Assembly: GCF_018882385.1 (NCBI RefSeq)
Contig: NZ_JACVON010000002.1
Coordinates: forward strand, 715,058 to 779,057
DNA from: Polynucleobacter sp. 30F-ANTBAC
Lineage (GTDB): Bacteria; Pseudomonadota; Gammaproteobacteria; Burkholderiales; Burkholderiaceae
DNA: 64,000 bases
Direction of reading: 5' to 3'
In this document: positions 27,834-36,338 of the stretch, piece after piece
Layout: each line of letters starts with the position of its first letter
How positions within the stretch are numbered: position 1 is the stretch's first letter
Notes under the pieces: model-generated
Databases searched by the model: none
Told to the model about the DNA's origin: nothing
The model's input: the letters and a program-made list of their open reading frames with translations, nothing else
Made by a program: the position numbers and the translations under genes

Positions 27834-28529
27834 TTAGTTGGTTACGGGCTTTAAGATGTCTTCAGCTAATTTCATCTTGCGACGATTTTGAATTAGTTTT
27901 TTATCCAGCGTCAACGCTTTGCCATAAGCTCTCGCTGCGAGACGCGTGTAGACGTCTCCGAGGTTCTCGTAAGCGGTTGCAAAGTTCGGTTGCACCTTTA
28001 GGGCTAACTCCAAATACTCTTTAGCCTCATCTAAGCGACCGGTTTCAGCTTCAAGCACTGCTAGGTTGTTGTAAGGCTCTGGAATTTCCGGGAATTGTTG
28101 GGTGATCTCTAAAAGGGCTGCTTTGGCTGCTGGCAAATTACCCATTTCGATTTCAATTCTGGAGCGTACAAATCGGAGTTGTACATTGCGAGGATTGACC
28201 TTTAACTCCGCTTCGATGGCTGAAATGGCTTCGGGGTACTTTTTATCGCTGATTAATTTGTAAATGGCTTCAGGAATGGCATTTTTATTCTTAGGCTCTG
28301 GCACCTTTTGCAAAACAATAAAAGGTGTGGCTAAGGACGGCTGCATTTGAGCAGACTGAACGGCATTGGGGCTGAACTCAAAAGGAGAGGGGTCTGCTTT
28401 GGCGGCAATGCTCTCTCGAGTGACTTTTTGAGGGCCTGTTGTTGTTTGAGATAAGGCGCCTACTGAATAGAAGCAAGCGAGAGAGAGGATGCTGGCTTGG
28501 ATCGCTTTACCAAGGTTGTTCAATGGCAT
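27834..28529 (-). CDS. Exported TPR-repeat protein
   Basis: About 231 residues from ATG 28529, which places a signal peptide ([19 protein letters not shown]...) at the N-terminus; an ATG 36 bp upstream is also in frame. Residues about 95-220 hold three to four TPR units ([58 protein letters not shown]). Similar proteins occur next to ppiB-cysS in Betaproteobacteria. It is presumably a periplasmic scaffold; the partner is unknown. Confidence 0.8.
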   Translation of the reverse strand: MPLNNLGKAIQASILSLACFYSVGALSQTTTGPQKVTRESIAAKADPSPFEFSPNAVQSAQMQPSLATPFIVLQKVPEPKNKNAIPEAIYKLISDKKYPEAISAIEAELKVNPRNVQLRFVRSRIEIEMGNLPAAKAALLEITQQFPEIPEPYNNLAVLEAETGRLDEAKEYLELALKVQPNFATAYENLGDVYTRLAARAYGKALTLDKKLIQNRRKMKLAEDILKPVTN

Positions 28530-28762
28530 ATGTTTGGGTCTCGCTAGTGGGTTCAGTAAAAGCATAATTTTAAGGGTAATGATTGATTTGATGGGTGCTG
28601 AATTAGCTATACTTCACCTTCAGTCTAACAAATGATGCTTCATTACTTGAAACTTGGCTTAAACCAAGGTCAAACGGAGGTCAAAGTTAGCTGCTAACTC
28701 GTCCGAAGGTTTCACAGAAGCAGCTCAATTAGTTCCCAAAATAAACAATCTACCAAGCCCCT

Positions 28763-30169
28763 ATGTTGCAAATTTTTAATACCCTAACGCGTCAAAAAGA
28801 GCCATTTACCCCAATAGAGCCTGGCAAGGTCAAGCTTTATGTGTGCGGCATGACCGTTTATGACTATTGCCACATAGGTCATGCACGCGTGATGGTGGTA
28901 TTTGATATGGTGCAGCGTTGGTTGAGAGCCTCTGGTTTTGAGGTGACCTATGTTCGAAACATCACGGATATTGATGACAAGATCATCAAGCGCGCAGTTG
29001 AAAACAAAGAAACGATTAAAGAGTTAACCCAGCGTTTTATTGACGCCATGCACGAGGATGCGGATGCGCTAGGTATTGAAAGACCCACTTATGAGCCAAG
29101 AGCCACTGAGTTTGTCCCGCAGATGCAAGACATCATCACCCGCTTGATTAAAAACAACTATGCCTATCAGGCCCATGATGGGGATGTGAATTACGCCGTC
29201 AGAAACTTTAAGAACTATGGTCGCTTATCTGGCAAGACCTTGGATGACTTGCGAGCGGGTGAACGTGTGGCGGTAGCCACCAGCAAACAAGATCCGTTGG
29301 ATTTTGTCTTATGGAAGTCTGCCAAAGCCGATGAGCCAGAAGATACCAAGTGGCAGTCCCCTTGGGGTGTGGGGCGACCTGGGTGGCACATCGAGTGTTC
29401 TGCTATGAGCTGCCAATTGCTCGGCCATCATTTTGATATCCACGGTGGTGGCGCTGATCTTCAGTTCCCGCATCATGAAAATGAGATTGCTCAAAGTGAG
29501 GGTGCTTTCTCAGAAGAAACAGGCAAGCCGTTTGTGAACACGTGGATGCACAACGGCTTTGTGAGGGTGAATGAAGAAAAAATGTCCAAGTCATTGGGTA
29601 ACTTCTTCACCATTCGAGAGGTATTGAAAGAGTTTGATCCTGAGGTCGTGCGATTCTTCATCCTCAAAGCCCATTACCGTAGCCCATTGAATTACTCGGA
29701 TGCCCATTTGGAAGAGGCGAAGCAGGGTCTAACTCGTTTGTATAACGCGCTTTCAAGTGTTGACGATATTCCTAATTACGGCAAACAAAGTGAATGGCGT
29801 ACCCGCTTTGTGAACGTGATGAACGATGACTTCAATACCCCTGAAGCCGTTGCGATTCTGTTTGAGCTAGCCAATGAGATTAATAAATCAGAAGGTGACA
29901 CCCAGCGTGATTTGGCGAGAGAGCTTAAACAATTAGCCAAATTGTTAGGTCTTTTGGAGCGAGCACCTCAAGACTTCTTACAAGCCAGTGGTGGTCGTGA
30001 TGCAGAGGCGACCGATACCGTAGCTGTCGAAGCGGCTATCCAAGCGCGAGCCGATGCCAAGCAGGCCAAAGACTTTGCAAAAGCGGATCAAATTCGCCAA
30101 GATTTACTCGCTCAAGGTGTTGTCCTAGAAGACAAGCCAGGTGGCGTGACTCTTTGGAGACGGGCTTAA
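28763..30169 (+). CDS. cysS: Cysteinyl-tRNA synthetase
   Basis: A 468-residue class I synthetase. The HIGH motif is in [14 protein letters not shown]. The zinc ligands include [17 protein letters not shown] and the HHENE block, and the KMSKS motif is [13 protein letters not shown]. The C-terminal anticodon-binding part is complete. The TAA stop overlaps the ATG of the next gene (TAATG). The 197-bp upstream region is shared with the divergent TPR gene; I see no obvious attenuator in it. Confidence 0.97.
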   Translation: MLQIFNTLTRQKEPFTPIEPGKVKLYVCGMTVYDYCHIGHARVMVVFDMVQRWLRASGFEVTYVRNITDIDDKIIKRAVENKETIKELTQRFIDAMHEDADALGIERPTYEPRATEFVPQMQDIITRLIKNNYAYQAHDGDVNYAVRNFKNYGRLSGKTLDDLRAGERVAVATSKQDPLDFVLWKSAKADEPEDTKWQSPWGVGRPGWHIECSAMSCQLLGHHFDIHGGGADLQFPHHENEIAQSEGAFSEETGKPFVNTWMHNGFVRVNEEKMSKSLGNFFTIREVLKEFDPEVVRFFILKAHYRSPLNYSDAHLEEAKQGLTRLYNALSSVDDIPNYGKQSEWRTRFVNVMNDDFNTPEAVAILFELANEINKSEGDTQRDLARELKQLAKLLGLLERAPQDFLQASGGRDAEATDTVAVEAAIQARADAKQAKDFAKADQIRQDLLAQGVVLEDKPGGVTLWRRA

Positions 30170-30891
30170 TGCCTTTTAGCTCAAAAGCAGCTAAGCCAGC
30201 TAAGCCGCTCAAACCACCCAAGCCCGTAGAGCCGGTGATGCCGCCGGTAGAGGATTTGGTGGCTCCGGACTACTGGGAGGCTGGTTGTGCGGCTTTGATG
30301 AAGCAAGATCGAATTCTGCGGAAAATCATTCCCAAGTATCCCAATGTTGGATTTTTAACCACTCGTGGCGATGCGTTCCAGACCTTGGCTAGAGCGATCG
30401 TGGGACAGCAAATTTCAGTCAAAGCTGCCCAGTCAGTTTGGGATCGGGTACTGCTAGCAACAAAAAAGAAAAGCCGAAAATTCACGCCTCAAGCCATCCT
30501 CAAGTTGGAGTTGATGGAATTAAGAGATGCGGGTCTTTCCCTCAGAAAAGTAGAGTACATCCAAGATTTAGCCAATCACTTTGAGAACGGTGGGTTGCAT
30601 TGTGCTCAATGGGATGCATTGGACGATGAAACGGTGATTGCTCAGTTAACAGCGATTCGCGGTATTGGTCGCTGGACGGCTGAAATGTTTCTGATCTTCT
30701 ACCTCATGAGACCCAACGTTCTGCCTTTGGATGATGTAGGTTTGATTAAAGCTATTTCGCAAGCCTACTTCAGTGGCGAGCCTGTTTCAAGGAATGAGGC
30801 TAAAGAGGTTGCGGCAAATTGGGAGCCTTACCGAACCATTGCCACTTGGTATATGTGGCGCAGTTTGGATCCGATTCCGGTGGAGTATTGA
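30169..30891 (+). CDS. DNA-3-methyladenine glycosylase II-like (HhH-GPD)
   Basis: A 240-residue base-excision-repair glycosylase. The start at 30169 overlaps the cysS stop. The N-terminus is a basic, Pro-rich tail (SSKAAKPAKPLKPPKP). The HhH-GPD domain contains RAIVGQQISVKAAQSVWDR. The helix-hairpin-helix LTAIRGIGRWTAEMFLIF leads to the catalytic Asp in LPLDDVGL. No FeS-cluster cysteines are present, so it is an AlkA/MAG-type enzyme, not EndoIII or MutY. Confidence 0.9.
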   Translation: MPFSSKAAKPAKPLKPPKPVEPVMPPVEDLVAPDYWEAGCAALMKQDRILRKIIPKYPNVGFLTTRGDAFQTLARAIVGQQISVKAAQSVWDRVLLATKKKSRKFTPQAILKLELMELRDAGLSLRKVEYIQDLANHFENGGLHCAQWDALDDETVIAQLTAIRGIGRWTAEMFLIFYLMRPNVLPLDDVGLIKAISQAYFSGEPVSRNEAKEVAANWEPYRTIATWYMWRSLDPIPVEY

Positions 30892-31106
30892 TCGCTCAGG
30901 TTCAAATGTGCGCTTCCGAGCCCATTAATCGACTTAAAAAGCCTCTCAGCATCAAAAAAAGTATCAAAAGGCATCAAAAATCACAAAAACACTGTAAAAA
31001 CGGCAGAAATCACCTGAAAAGCCCCTTTTTTATGTTTTTAGAGTTTCCGGTCACTGGAGTATCAAAATATTAGGTAGAAGCCCTAAGAGATATTAGAATA
31101 GAGCCC

Positions 31107-32078
31107 ATGAAAATCACTTTCCTAGAATTCGAACAGCCAATCGCTGAGCTCGAACAAAAGATTGAAGAGTTACGTTTTGTACAAGATGAGTCTGTAGTCG
31201 ATATCTCAGAAGAGATCGGCAAGCTCTCTGAAAAAAGCCAGTTACTCACGAAAGACCTTTACTCTCGCCTGACTCCTTGGCAGGTTGCGCAAATTGCACG
31301 CCACCCGCAACGTCCTTACACGATGGATTATGTGAATCACATCTTCACAGATTTTCATGAGTTGCATGGCGATAGAAACTTTGCCGATGATCAATCGATG
31401 ATTGGTGGTTTGGCGCGCTTTAACGGTATGCCTTGCATGGTGATCGGCCATCAAAAAGGTCGTGATACGAAAGAGCGTGCGATGCGTAACTTTGGTATGA
31501 GTCGCCCAGAAGGCTACAGAAAAGCCAAACGTTTGATGCGTTTGGCAGAAAAATTCAATATTCCAGTATTTACATTTGTGGATACGCCAGGTGCTTTCCC
31601 GGGTATTGATGCAGAAGAGCGCAATCAGTCAGAAGCCATTGGTCATAACTTGTATGTTCAGGCTGAACTCAGGGTACCTATCATTTCTACCATCATTGGT
31701 GAAGGTGGCTCCGGTGGTGCTTTAGCGATTGCTATGGGCGATATGGTGCAGATGCTTCAGTTCTCCACCTATTCTGTGATTTCTCCAGAGGGTTGCGCAT
31801 CCATCCTTTGGAAAACGGCTGAAAAAGCACCGGAAGCAGCTGAGCAATTGGCTTTAACCGCATTGCGTTTGAAAGCGTTAGGTTTAATTGACAAGATTGT
31901 GAGCGAGCCTTTGGGTGGCGCTCATCGCGATCATGCTGGAATGGCTGCTTTATTAAAGCGCGCTTTGGCCGATTCGCTTCGCCAATTCCAAACCATGGGC
32001 GTGGATGAACTTCTCGAGCGTCGTCATCAGCGCTTAATGAGCTATGGCAAATTCAAAGACACCAGCAAAGAAAAGTAA
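31107..32078 (+). CDS. accA: Acetyl-CoA carboxylase carboxyltransferase subunit alpha
   Basis: A 323-residue subunit that, with AccD, transfers carboxyl from biotin to acetyl-CoA in fatty-acid synthesis. [20 protein letters not shown] is the family N-terminus. Blocks [31 protein letters not shown] and [12 protein letters not shown] are intact. The upstream 215 bp carry A-rich ATCAAAA repeats but no gene. The 3' end overlaps the tilS start by 35 bp. Confidence 0.97.
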   Translation: MKITFLEFEQPIAELEQKIEELRFVQDESVVDISEEIGKLSEKSQLLTKDLYSRLTPWQVAQIARHPQRPYTMDYVNHIFTDFHELHGDRNFADDQSMIGGLARFNGMPCMVIGHQKGRDTKERAMRNFGMSRPEGYRKAKRLMRLAEKFNIPVFTFVDTPGAFPGIDAEERNQSEAIGHNLYVQAELRVPIISTIIGEGGSGGALAIAMGDMVQMLQFSTYSVISPEGCASILWKTAEKAPEAAEQLALTALRLKALGLIDKIVSEPLGGAHRDHAGMAALLKRALADSLRQFQTMGVDELLERRHQRLMSYGKFKDTSKEK

Positions 32079-33474
32079 AACAAAATCCACTAAAAAAGCG
32101 ACCACAAAACAGCCAACTCGTTTGGCTGTCGCTTTTAGTGGGGGCTTGGATTCTGCTGTCTTGTTGCATGCAACGATTCAAGCGCATGGTCCCGAGCATG
32201 TCCATGCTTTCCATGTTCACCACGGGATTCAAAAAGAGGCGGATCAATGGCAAAAGCATTGCCAACAGCTTGCTAAAAAATGGGGCTGTCATTTCGACAC
32301 CATCAATGTGGAACTTGAGCATGCTTCGAACATCGAATCTCAAGCAAGAGATCTCAGATATCAAGCTCTTTATGAGATGTGTCATAAGTACAAAATAGAA
32401 GATCTTTTGGTGGCGCATCATTTGGATGATCAGGCGGAGACTGTTTTGATTCAGTTGATGCGTGGTGCTGGCTTAGCTGGCTTATCGGGTATGCCTGCTA
32501 ACAAAAGTAGTGCAAGCACTAAAAAAACCAAAAAAAATACCTCTAGCCATATCCATGTATGGCGACCATTTCTGGAGATGCGTCGAGAGGATCTTGAGGC
32601 CTACGCTAAGAAGCACCGTTTGAAGTGGATAGAAGATCCGAGCAATCAGGATGAGAGTTATCGCAGAAATGCTGTCAGAAAAACCTTATTGCCTCAGTTA
32701 GAAAAAACACAACAGGGCGCCATTGTTAACTTGGCTAGAGGTGCCAAACATATCGCTGAAGCCCAAGAGTTGCTTCATCAATTGGCGGACATTGATTTGG
32801 GCTTGATTGTGACTAAAGAGGGCTTATCTAAAACCAATTTAGTCAGACTCTATAAAACCAATCAAGCGAGAGCGTCCAATGCTTTGCGCCGTTGGTTGCA
32901 GCAACATCAATTGAGTTACCCAAGTACGGAGCGCCTTGCCTCCTGGTGGCAAGATTTATTAGAAGTTAGAACGGATGCGCAACTGCAATGGCAGCATGAT
33001 GATTGCTTGATCCGTCTTTGGCGAGGTGTATTAACGATCACCCCGCAGGAACCCATTCAAGAGAAGAAAAATAAAGAAACAGAAGCTGAAGTTAAAACAG
33101 AAGCTGAAACTAAAGCTAAAACTAAAACTAAAACTAAAACTAAAACGAACACTGAGCAGGCAGGCGAGTGGGTTTTCAAAAGGTTGCCAAGTAACAGTCA
33201 AAAACCAGGTATTGCAAAAGAGCGCTTTGATGAAGCCAAGAAAAAAGGTTTAATCAATACGATGGCGCGCGATGGGGGCGAGAAGTTCAAGGTGCATCCG
33301 CAAAGGCCCCGTAAAACTCTCAAAAACCTTTACCAAGAGGCTGGTATCCCGCCGTGGCAAAGAGATTTACCCTTGCTTTATATCGGTACAGAGCTAGTGG
33401 CCGTCGCAGGTATTGGCATCAGTGCTGATTGGCTTACCCATCAAGGTCCAAGAATTAGCCCAGAGTGGCAATAG
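32044..33474 (+). CDS. tilS: tRNA(Ile)-lysidine synthase with low-complexity insert
   Basis: A 476-residue enzyme that converts C34 to lysidine in tRNA-Ile(CAU). The PP-loop is [13 protein letters not shown], followed by [20 protein letters not shown]. The C-terminal domain [20 protein letters not shown] is present. Oddities are a lysine-rich N-terminal extension and, between domains (about residues 340-370), a run of Lys-Thr encoded by hexanucleotide repeats. The final 63 bp are copied downstream at 34110-34172. The start overlaps accA. Confidence 0.93.
   Translation: MANSKTPAKKSKTKSTKKATTKQPTRLAVAFSGGLDSAVLLHATIQAHGPEHVHAFHVHHGIQKEADQWQKHCQQLAKKWGCHFDTINVELEHASNIESQARDLRYQALYEMCHKYKIEDLLVAHHLDDQAETVLIQLMRGAGLAGLSGMPANKSSASTKKTKKNTSSHIHVWRPFLEMRREDLEAYAKKHRLKWIEDPSNQDESYRRNAVRKTLLPQLEKTQQGAIVNLARGAKHIAEAQELLHQLADIDLGLIVTKEGLSKTNLVRLYKTNQARASNALRRWLQQHQLSYPSTERLASWWQDLLEVRTDAQLQWQHDDCLIRLWRGVLTITPQEPIQEKKNKETEAEVKTEAETKAKTKTKTKTKTNTEQAGEWVFKRLPSNSQKPGIAKERFDEAKKKGLINTMARDGGEKFKVHPQRPRKTLKNLYQEAGIPPWQRDLPLLYIGTELVAVAGIGISADWLTHQGPRISPEWQ
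33409..33471 (+). repeat. Direct repeat R1, copy a (3' end of tilS)
   Basis: The last codons of tilS from GGTATTGGCATCAGTGCTGA onward recur at 34110-34172 with about eight substitutions over 63 bp. The pair brackets the degenerate higB-higA cassette. Confidence 0.8.
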
Positions 33475-33596
33475 CGATCTTTCTCCAAGCGAACAGCTTG
33501 TCTTTCTAATTATCAAAATCTGATGTTTCCTACAGCAGAATACTGCTTAGGTGAACGGGCATGGCATTGAAAATTTAATTCACATTAACTTTTCAA

Positions 33597-33615
33597 TAGT
33601 CCCATTTTGGGACTA
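33597..33615. promoter_or_regulatory. 19-bp palindrome, likely HigA operator
   Basis: TAGTCCCA and TGGGACTA form a perfect inverted repeat around TTT. It ends 6 bp before the start of the toxin relic. HigA antitoxins repress their operon by binding such a palindrome, so the site probably still serves autoregulation of the orphan antitoxin. Confidence 0.75.
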
Positions 33616-33621
33616 AACTAC

Positions 33622-33744
33622 ATGAGAATAATTGCTTTAGCTACGATTAAAAAGTTTTGGTTAAATCCCAGCTATCAAGTTGTCTATATTCGCTTTATAG
33701 GAACTCATCAAACTTATGACACGATCAATGCACAACTTATTTAA
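33622..33744 (+). pseudogene. higB-type toxin with large in-frame internal deletion (40 aa left)
   Basis: The frame reads MRIIALATIKKFW, which matches the start of HigB toxins of the RelE superfamily (usually about 95-105 residues). It then jumps directly to NPSYQVVYIRFIGTHQTYD, which matches their C-terminal end. About 55-60 residues from the middle, including most of the RNase fold, are missing with the frame kept. It lies 6 bp before the antitoxin gene and after the operator, the normal higBA order. The product should not be an active RNase. Confidence 0.8.
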
Positions 33745-33750
33745 GAAAAA

Positions 33751-34110
33751 ATGAACATTAGACCCATTAAAACTAAAAAAGATTACAAGGCAACTCTCAG
33801 AGAAATCGAGGGTCTCATGCTTGCAAAGAAGGGTACTCTTGAGGGAGATCGATTGGATGTTTTGGTTACTTTAGTTGAGGCTTATGAGAGAAAAACCCTC
33901 GTTGTTGAGTTGCCGGATCCAGTTGCAGCTATTCATTTTAGGATGGAGCAAATGGGTTTGGTGGCGAAAGACCTGCAGCCAATGATCGGACAGTTAAATC
34001 GAGTTTATGAGGTTCTTAACAAAAAGCGACCTTTGACGCTCCGAATGATCTGGAATTTACACAGGGGTTTAGGGATCCCTGCAGAAATACTTATTAAACC
34101 TTCTTCGTAG
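33751..34110 (+). CDS. HigA-type antitoxin (orphan, toxin deleted)
   Basis: A 119-residue protein of the YgjM/HigA family with MNIRPIKTKKDYKATLREIE at the N-terminus and a C-terminal HTH (about 70-110: MGLVAKDLQPMIG, RPLTLRMIWNLHRGLGIPAE). It appears intact although its partner toxin is an internal-deletion relic. It may persist as a repressor of its own operator or as an anti-addiction factor against related toxins. Its last 25 bp recur at 34750-34774. Confidence 0.88.
   Translation: MNIRPIKTKKDYKATLREIEGLMLAKKGTLEGDRLDVLVTLVEAYERKTLVVELPDPVAAIHFRMEQMGLVAKDLQPMIGQLNRVYEVLNKKRPLTLRMIWNLHRGLGIPAEILIKPSS
34085..34109 (+). repeat. Direct repeat R2, copy a (3' end of higA)
   Basis: These 25 bp encode ...ILIKPSS and recur at 34750-34774 with one mismatch. 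Copy a ends exactly where R1 copy b begins. The R2 pair brackets the second antitoxin cassette. Confidence 0.75.
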
Positions 34111-34172
34111 GTATTGGCATCAGTGCTGACTGATTTACCCATCAAGGTCCAAGAATTGTCCTTGAGTGGCTA
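34110..34172 (+). repeat. Direct repeat R1, copy b (orphan copy of tilS 3' end)
   Basis: This diverged copy of the tilS 3' end sits after the orphan higA. It carries in-frame stop changes and is not translated as tilS. It marks the far side of the higBA insertion. Confidence 0.8.
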
Positions 34173-34177
34173 TCAAG

Positions 34178-34492
34178 CTAGATGCTAGCAAGCATTTTGA
34201 ATGTTTGAGGATACTTGCTAATCAGTTTGATGATTAAAGCAGCTTGTGCATTTGGTTTGGCTCGACCTTGTTCCCAATTCTCCACTGTTCTTGGGTTCGT
34301 CCGAATAAAGTCTGCAAAGACGGGTCTTGAAAGACCAAGCTTTTCTCTAAGTGAGGTCAATTCATCAACGGTAACCTCTGGTGCAGGCTTGGATGTGACT
34401 TTATATTTTTTAAGTGTTAGCTTGCCATCCCTTTCTTTTTTTAGGGCTGTCATGCCTTCTGATAGTTCTGCAAATAACTCACGTTTTTTCAT
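34178..34492 (-). CDS. NadS/HigA2-type HTH antitoxin (orphan, toxin deleted)
   Basis: A 104-residue protein with MKKRELFAELSEGMTALKKE at the N-terminus and a C-terminal XRE-like HTH (about 45-95: LREKLGLSRPVFADFIRTNP, RTVENWEQGRAKPN). This is the antitoxin of the HigB2/RelE-type systems. Its ATG overlaps the stop of a 19-codon remnant of the toxin gene. A perfect palindrome lies just upstream of the remnant. Confidence 0.87.
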   Translation of the reverse strand: MKKRELFAELSEGMTALKKERDGKLTLKKYKVTSKPAPEVTVDELTSLREKLGLSRPVFADFIRTNPRTVENWEQGRAKPNAQAALIIKLISKYPQTFKMLASI

Positions 34493-34548
34493 CTGGACTC
34501 TTTACGATACTTGCTGAAAATTGGTAGTTCTATAAAGGTTGCGTGCAT
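34489..34548 (-). pseudogene. Relic of a HigB2/RelE-type toxin (19 codons)
   Basis: The frame reads MHATFIELPIFSKYRKESR and stops. The opening matches the N-terminus of HigB2-like toxins (typically about 110 residues, starting ...FVELPTFxKYR). The rest of the toxin is gone. The stop still overlaps the antitoxin start as ATGA, so the ancestral coupling is kept. No RNase domain remains. Confidence 0.75.
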
Positions 34549-34556
34549 CCAATTAG

Positions 34557-34575
34557 TATACGCAACTTGCGTATA
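34557..34575. promoter_or_regulatory. 19-bp palindrome, likely operator of the second antitoxin
   Basis: TATACGCAA and TTGCGTATA form a perfect inverted repeat around a single C, 9 bp upstream of the toxin-relic start. The position overlaps the expected promoter, as is usual for autoregulated toxin-antitoxin operons. Confidence 0.78.
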
Positions 34576-34619
34576 TATTACACGAGTTTTCCTGCTGGGT
34601 ATATAGAAGTGACAAAAAT

Positions 34620-34775
34620 ATGCTTATCGATTTAAATGTCAAAAAAATGGTTTGGCTTAATTGGGGAGCTAGGGACAGCTTAAATACCAAGGGTAATCTT
34701 GAAGTAATAAACGCCAGTCATGGATTGAGCCTCACACAGCAACATCCTCAAATACTTATTAAACCTTCCTCGTAA
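34620..34775 (+). pseudogene. 51-codon chimeric open frame ending in a copied higA tail
   Basis: The frame runs from MLIDLNVKKMVWLNW to ...HPQILIKPSS. The last residues are identical to the end of the upstream HigA, at nucleotide level too (25 bp, one mismatch). The rest has no recognisable family. It is probably a junction relic rather than a gene. It lies between the second antitoxin cassette and lysC. Confidence 0.4.
34750..34774 (+). repeat. Direct repeat R2, copy b (orphan copy of higA 3' end)
   Basis: This 25-bp copy of 34085-34109 has a single T-to-C change and sits about 70 bp before lysC. Confidence 0.75.
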
Positions 34776-34804
34776 ACGTGTAAAATCACACTTTTGTTTG
34801 ATTA

Positions 34805-34826
34805 CGCACCTCTTGGGTGCGATTTT
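34805..34826 (+). terminator. Intrinsic-terminator-like hairpin just before lysC
   Basis: CGCACC (34805-34810) pairs with GGTGCG (34816-34821) around a 5-base loop and is followed by ATTTTT. It ends only 17 bp before the lysC ATG. It may end transcription from the antitoxin region, or act as an attenuator if the lysC promoter lies further upstream. Confidence 0.65.
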
Positions 34827-34843
34827 TACGATATTTCCTACAC

Positions 34844-36094
34844 ATGGCTCTAATTGTTCATAAATATGGTGGCACGTCGATGGGCTCAGTGGAGCGCATA
34901 CAAAACGTTTCCAAGCGAGTCGCTAAGTGGATGAAAGCTGGTCACCAAGTTGTTGTGGTGCCTTCAGCGATGTCTGGCGAAACCAATCGCTTACTCGGCC
35001 TTGCTAAAGAAATTAATGCCAACCCAGATCCTCGTGAGTTGGATCAGATTGCGTCGACTGGTGAGCAGGTCAGTTCTGGCTTGTTGGCTTTGGCTCTGCA
35101 ATCACAAGGTGTTCCTGCGGTGAGTTATGCCGGCTGGCAAGTGGTTATCAAAACGGACTCTTCTTACACAAAAGCTCGTATTCAGGGGATTGATGGTAAG
35201 AAGGTCTTGGCCGATCTCAATGCTGGCAAAGCAGTAGTTATTACTGGTTTCCAGGGTGTTGATGAGAACGGCAATATCACGACCTTGGGTCGTGGCGGTT
35301 CTGACACATCAGCTGTTGCTGTAGCGGCAGCGCTTGATGCGGATGAGTGCCTTATTTACACGGACGTTGATGGTGTTTACACCACCGATCCACGTGTTTG
35401 TGAAGATGCTCGTCGTTTGGACAAAATCACTTTTGAAGAAATGCTAGAAATGGCTAGCTTGGGTTCAAAAGTATTGCAAATTCGTTCAGTTGAGTTCGCT
35501 GGCAAGTACCGTGTGAAGACGCGTGTTCTGTCATCATTAACTGATCCACTGATGTCGCTCGAACAAGAAATGAATTCGGGCACTTTGATTACTTTCGAGG
35601 AAGAAGAAACTATGGAAGCTGCTGTCATTTCGGGTATTGCTTTCGCCCGCGACGAAGCAAAGATCACCGTTTTAGGTGTGCCTGATAAACCAGGTATTGC
35701 TTATCAAATATTGGGTCCGATTGCGGATGCCAATATTGATGTGGACATGATCATTCAAAACCAATCTGTGGATGGTAAGACTGACTTTACCTTCACTGTA
35801 CCGCGTGGCGATTATCAAAAAGCCTTGGATCTTTTAAAGAATCAAGTGCAAGCACACATCCAGGCAAAAGAAATTTTAGGTGACCCAAAGGTCTCTAAAG
35901 TATCTGTTGTGGGTGTTGGTATGCGTTCGCATGTGGGTATTGCTAGCAAAATGTTCCGCACATTATCGGAAGAGGGCATCAATATTCAGATGATCTCAAC
36001 GAGCGAAATCAAGATTTCTGTCTTAATTGACGAGAAATACATGGAATTAGCAGTCCGTGCTTTGCATAAAGCATTTGAGTTAGACCAAAAGTAA
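34844..36094 (+). CDS. lysC: Aspartate kinase
   Basis: A 416-residue enzyme that catalyses the first step of lysine, threonine and methionine synthesis. The ATG at 34844 gives the family opening MALIVHKYGGTSMGSVERI. The kinase block TLGRGGSDTSAVAVAAAL is followed by two C-terminal ACT domains (about 265-410, including GIAYQILGPIADANIDVDMI and SEEGINIQMISTSEIKISV). These are feedback sites for lysine and threonine in this class. tilS would be the direct upstream neighbour without the inserted antitoxin cassettes. Confidence 0.97.
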   Translation: MALIVHKYGGTSMGSVERIQNVSKRVAKWMKAGHQVVVVPSAMSGETNRLLGLAKEINANPDPRELDQIASTGEQVSSGLLALALQSQGVPAVSYAGWQVVIKTDSSYTKARIQGIDGKKVLADLNAGKAVVITGFQGVDENGNITTLGRGGSDTSAVAVAAALDADECLIYTDVDGVYTTDPRVCEDARRLDKITFEEMLEMASLGSKVLQIRSVEFAGKYRVKTRVLSSLTDPLMSLEQEMNSGTLITFEEEETMEAAVISGIAFARDEAKITVLGVPDKPGIAYQILGPIADANIDVDMIIQNQSVDGKTDFTFTVPRGDYQKALDLLKNQVQAHIQAKEILGDPKVSKVSVVGVGMRSHVGIASKMFRTLSEEGINIQMISTSEIKISVLIDEKYMELAVRALHKAFELDQK

Positions 36095-36138
36095 TTTAAA
36101 ATCATCGTCTTCACTGATTTAATTCAGTGAAGTGATAC

Positions 36139-36231
36139 GGAGACGTGGCCGAGTGGTCGAAGGCACTCCCCTGCTAAGGGAGCATCTGGGCAAAACCTGG
36201 ATCGGAAGTTCGAATCTTCTCGTCTCCGCCA
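36139..36231 (+). tRNA. tRNA-Ser (anticodon GCT)
   Basis: This 93-nt class II tRNA has the acceptor stem GGAGACG/CGTCTCC and CCA encoded. The anticodon loop CTGCTAA is closed by CTCCC/GGGAG and reads GCT. The long variable arm (CATCTGGGCAAAACCTGGATC region) and the T-loop GTTCGAATC are intact. A terminator hairpin follows. Confidence 0.96.
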
Positions 36232-36247
36232 ACATGCTAAATAAATT

Positions 36248-36270
36248 AAGGGCTTATGGCCCTTTTTTTA
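36248..36270 (+). terminator. Rho-independent terminator after tRNA-Ser
   Basis: AAGGGC (36248-36253) pairs with GCCCTT (36259-36264), followed by a run of T. It ends the lysC/tRNA-Ser transcript before the convergent hipA gene. Confidence 0.85.
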
Positions 36271-36338
36271 TTTTTGTACCAATCTTCATACCATCAACCT
36301 GTAACCACTTCTATTTCAATTGATGGTTATTCTTAAAG

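Noticed and set aside
28566..28762. T-box or attenuator upstream of cysS
   Set aside because: No T-box sequence or specifier-like structure was seen, and T-boxes are rare in Proteobacteria.
30819..31073. 84-codon frame before accA
   Set aside because: It overlaps the glycosylase gene, is Lys-rich because of A-rich DNA, and shows no family features.
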